Assembly (NCBI GenBank): GCA_964579325.1
Contig: CAZOHN010000065.1
Span: forward strand, 1-16,177
Length of the DNA: 16,177 nt
Direction: 5' to 3'
DNA from: CAZOHN01 sp964579325
Lineage (GTDB): Bacteria > Pseudomonadota > Alphaproteobacteria > Rhodobacterales > Rhodobacteraceae
Positions within the stretch are counted from its first letter, which is position 1. The number at the start of each line of letters is the position of its first letter. Both the position numbers and the translations under genes were made by a program. Shown here piece after piece: positions 14,672 through 16,177 of the stretch. The notes beneath the pieces were generated by a model. It was not told the DNA's origin. It saw only the letters and a list, made by a program, of their open reading frames with translations, and ran no database searches.

Positions 14672-15544
14672 ATGGAAAAACTTCAGCAAGCCCTGCAATC
14701 GGCCCGCGCGAAGCGTGGCGATCCCGTCCTCCCCGCCGAGGGCGGCACGATCCGGCCGGCCAGCCCCGCACTCCGGACCCCGGGGGCAGCCGGGGCTTCC
14801 GGCGCGCGCGGTGCTGCCGCTGCCGCTGCCGCCTGGGATTCACTGCGCGTCATGACGCCCGACCAGGGGCACCTGGTGCGCAACCGGGTCCTGAGTTCCG
14901 CGGCCGATCCCGCCGCCGTGCCCTTCGACGTGCTGCGGACCAAGATCCGCATGCAGATGGAAAAGAACGGCTGGAAGCGGCTCGCGATCACCTCGCCCTC
15001 GCCGTCCTGCGGCAAGACCACGATCGCCTGCAACCTGGCGATGGGCTTCGGGCGGCAGACGGACATGCGCGTGATGCTGTTCGAGTTCGACCTGCGCCGG
15101 CCGAACATGGACAAGGTCCTCGGCATCACGCCTCCGAACGAGATCACCAGGATGCTCTCGGGGGAGGTGCCCTTCGCCGAGCAGGCGCTGCGCATCCAGG
15201 ACAGCGTGGCGATCAGCCTTGCGGGCCGCGCCGCACCCGATCCCGGCACGCTGCTGCTCAGCCAGCGCACGCTCGACACGCTGGCCGAGGTGGATGCCAC
15301 CTACAAGCCGGACCTGATGATCTTCGACCTGCCGCCGCTTCTGGTGATCGAGGATGCCCGCGCCTTCCTGCGCCACATCGACTGCGTGCTGCTCGTCGCC
15401 GCGGCCGACCGCACGACGACGAAGGAGCTCGACGTCTGCGAGCGCGAGATCGCCGAGTACACCAATGTCCTCGGCGTGGTCCTGAACCAGTGCCGCCACC
15501 TCGACGAGAGCGTGGGCTACGGCGACTACGGCTACTACAGCTGA
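14672..15544 (+). CDS. CpsD/CapB-type bacterial tyrosine kinase (BY-kinase)
   Basis: A cytoplasmic autokinase that works with the preceding Wzz-like protein to set polymerisation cycles. Of its 290 residues, 1-55 are a variable, Ala/Pro-rich lead ending in a poly-Ala run. The ATPase domain begins near FDVLRTKIRMQM (85-96). Walker A is SPSPSCGKTT (108-117), Walker A' is VMLFEFDLRRP (134-144) and Walker B is LMIFDLPP (215-222). The C-terminus carries a tyrosine cluster, Y283, Y286, Y288 and Y289 in VGYGDYGYYS, the expected autophosphorylation tail. In Walker A' the first acidic residue is Glu138, where most BY-kinases have Asp; Asp140 is kept. I see no clear ribosome site before the ATG, so expression may depend on the upstream genes. 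No partner tyrosine phosphatase is visible in the window. Confidence 0.9.
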   Translation: MEKLQQALQSARAKRGDPVLPAEGGTIRPASPALRTPGAAGASGARGAAAAAAAWDSLRVMTPDQGHLVRNRVLSSAADPAAVPFDVLRTKIRMQMEKNGWKRLAITSPSPSCGKTTIACNLAMGFGRQTDMRVMLFEFDLRRPNMDKVLGITPPNEITRMLSGEVPFAEQALRIQDSVAISLAGRAAPDPGTLLLSQRTLDTLAEVDATYKPDLMIFDLPPLLVIEDARAFLRHIDCVLLVAAADRTTTKELDVCEREIAEYTNVLGVVLNQCRHLDESVGYGDYGYYS

Positions 15545-15547
15545 GGC

Positions 15548-15575
15548 GCGGGCCGGACCGGGCCGGGCGGCCCGC
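15548..15575. terminator. GC-rich hairpin between convergent kinase and rfbA genes
   Basis: GCGGGCC (15548-15554) and GGCCCGC (15569-15575) form a perfect 7-bp stem; the 14-base loop is itself GC-rich and could extend pairing. It fills almost all of the 31 bases between the two convergent stop codons. No T-run follows in either direction, so it is a plausible bidirectional but not canonical terminator. Confidence 0.45.
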
Positions 15576-16177
15576 TCACTCGCCCAGAAGCCGGGACAGG
15601 TAGCGGCCGTAGCCGGTCTTGCCGAAGAGCCGCGCCCGCGCCGCCAGCCCCTCGCGGTCGATCCAGCCCTGGCCGAAGGCGATCTCGTCGGGGCTGCCGG
15701 TCTGCAGGCCCTGGCGTTCCTGCAGCGTGCGCACGAAGTTGCCCGCGTCGAGCAGGCTGCCATGCGTGCCGGTGTCGAGCCAGGCGAAGCCGCGGCCCAT
15801 CCTCTCGACCTCCAGCAAGCCCTCGGCGAGATACATCTCGAGCAGCGTGACGATCTCCAGTTCGCCCCGCGCCGAGGGCGTCACCTCTGCCGCGCGCGCG
15901 GGCGCGGTGCCGTCGAGGAAGTAGAGCCCGGTCACCGCATAATCCGAGGGCGGCACCTCGGGCTTCTCGACGATGCCGATGACCGTCTCGCCCTCGAAGG
16001 CCACCACGCCGTAGCGCTCGGGGTCGGCGACGCGGTAGCCGAAGACGGTGCCCCCCTGCCCCTTCGCCCCGGCGCGGTGGAGCATCTCGGGCAGGCCGTG
16101 GCCGAAGAAGATGTTGTCGCCCAGCACCATCGCCGAGGGCGCCCCGTCGAGGAAGTCGCGCGCGAGGATGTAGGCCT
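15576..16177 (-). CDS. rfbA: glucose-1-phosphate thymidylyltransferase, 3' part (5' end outside window)
   Basis: This enzyme makes dTDP-glucose from dTTP and glucose-1-phosphate, the first step towards dTDP-L-rhamnose and related deoxysugars. The frame is open through the right edge, reading AYILARDFLDGAPSAMVLGD, so the ATG at 16130 is internal and roughly the first 90 residues, including the nucleotide-binding GGxGTRL motif, are missing. The visible 200 residues show VLGDNIFFGHGLPEML, RYGVVAFEGETVIGIVEKP, GLYFLDG, and the RmlA hallmark FAWLDTGTHGSLLDAGNFV, ending in GKTGYGRYLSRLLGE. These favour the short RmlA type over UTP-glucose-1-phosphate uridylyltransferases. It is convergent with the BY-kinase gene. 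Companion rfbB, rfbC and rfbD genes are not in the window. Confidence 0.93.
   Translation of the reverse strand, partial: AYILARDFLDGAPSAMVLGDNIFFGHGLPEMLHRAGAKGQGGTVFGYRVADPERYGVVAFEGETVIGIVEKPEVPPSDYAVTGLYFLDGTAPARAAEVTPSARGELEIVTLLEMYLAEGLLEVERMGRGFAWLDTGTHGSLLDAGNFVRTLQERQGLQTGSPDEIAFGQGWIDREGLAARARLFGKTGYGRYLSRLLGE

Noticed and set aside
12932..14698. Long open frames in other readings of the Wzz-like gene (minus 12932-14698, plus 13132-14634)
   Set aside because: Only the plus-strand frame 13064-14611 gives membrane helices, coiled coils and the Pro-rich Wzz motif; the others are compositional artefacts.
1..16177. CRISPR array, insertion sequence, transposase or phage genes
   Set aside because: No regularly spaced repeats, terminal inverted repeats with a transposase, or integrase-like proteins were found. 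Gene content is a coherent glycan locus.

Overview
The window is GC-rich throughout and reads as part of an exopolysaccharide synthesis, export and surface-sorting locus of an alphaproteobacterium, most likely in the Rhodobacterales. The reasons are the strong GC codon bias, an EpsI-fused exosortase resembling the XrtD (VPLPA-CTERM) class that is common in that order, and a perfect CtrA-type box (TTAA-N7-TTAA). This placement is an inference from content; there is no rRNA or other phylogenetic marker here.

Layout, left to right. (1) The 3' part of galE (+, cut by the left edge). (2) A minus-strand block read right to left: a PrsT-like TPR lipoprotein, a short outer-membrane polysaccharide export (OPX) protein, a beta-barrel outer-membrane protein 4 bases behind it, an exosortase fused to an EpsI domain, and a rhomboid serine protease. 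(3) From a shared divergent control region (about 8252-8515), a plus-strand pair: an FrhB-like Fe-S protein and a polysaccharide pyruvyl transferase. (4) A lone minus-strand sugar transferase that would prime the glycan on the lipid carrier. (5) A control region of about 520 bases (11639-12162) with no credible gene but with a CtrA-type box, a hairpin plus T-run, a candidate promoter and a strong leader hairpin. (6) A plus-strand operon: ExeA/XrtA-type AAA ATPase, Wzz/GumC-type co-polymerase, and CpsD-type BY-kinase. (7) A convergent GC-rich hairpin, then the 3' part of rfbA (minus, cut by the right edge).

How the parts fit: GalE and RfbA supply UDP-galactose and dTDP-hexose (rhamnose-branch) precursors. 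The sugar transferase loads the first sugar on undecaprenyl phosphate, and the pyruvyl transferase, perhaps with the FrhB-like protein, decorates the glycan. Wzz plus the BY-kinase control polymerisation. The OPX protein and beta-barrel carry the polymer across the periplasm and outer membrane. The exosortase, TPR lipoprotein and AAA ATPase are the sorting-linked part. No flippase, polymerase, further glycosyltransferases or CTERM-tagged substrate are visible, so these must lie outside the window.

The observations most worth following are: a short OPX protein without lipobox or outer-membrane helix paired with its own beta-barrel; the CtrA-type box; a leader with two mutually exclusive inverted repeats before the TPR gene; a rhomboid protease next to an exosortase; and an FrhB-family redox protein paired with a ketal pyruvyl transferase.
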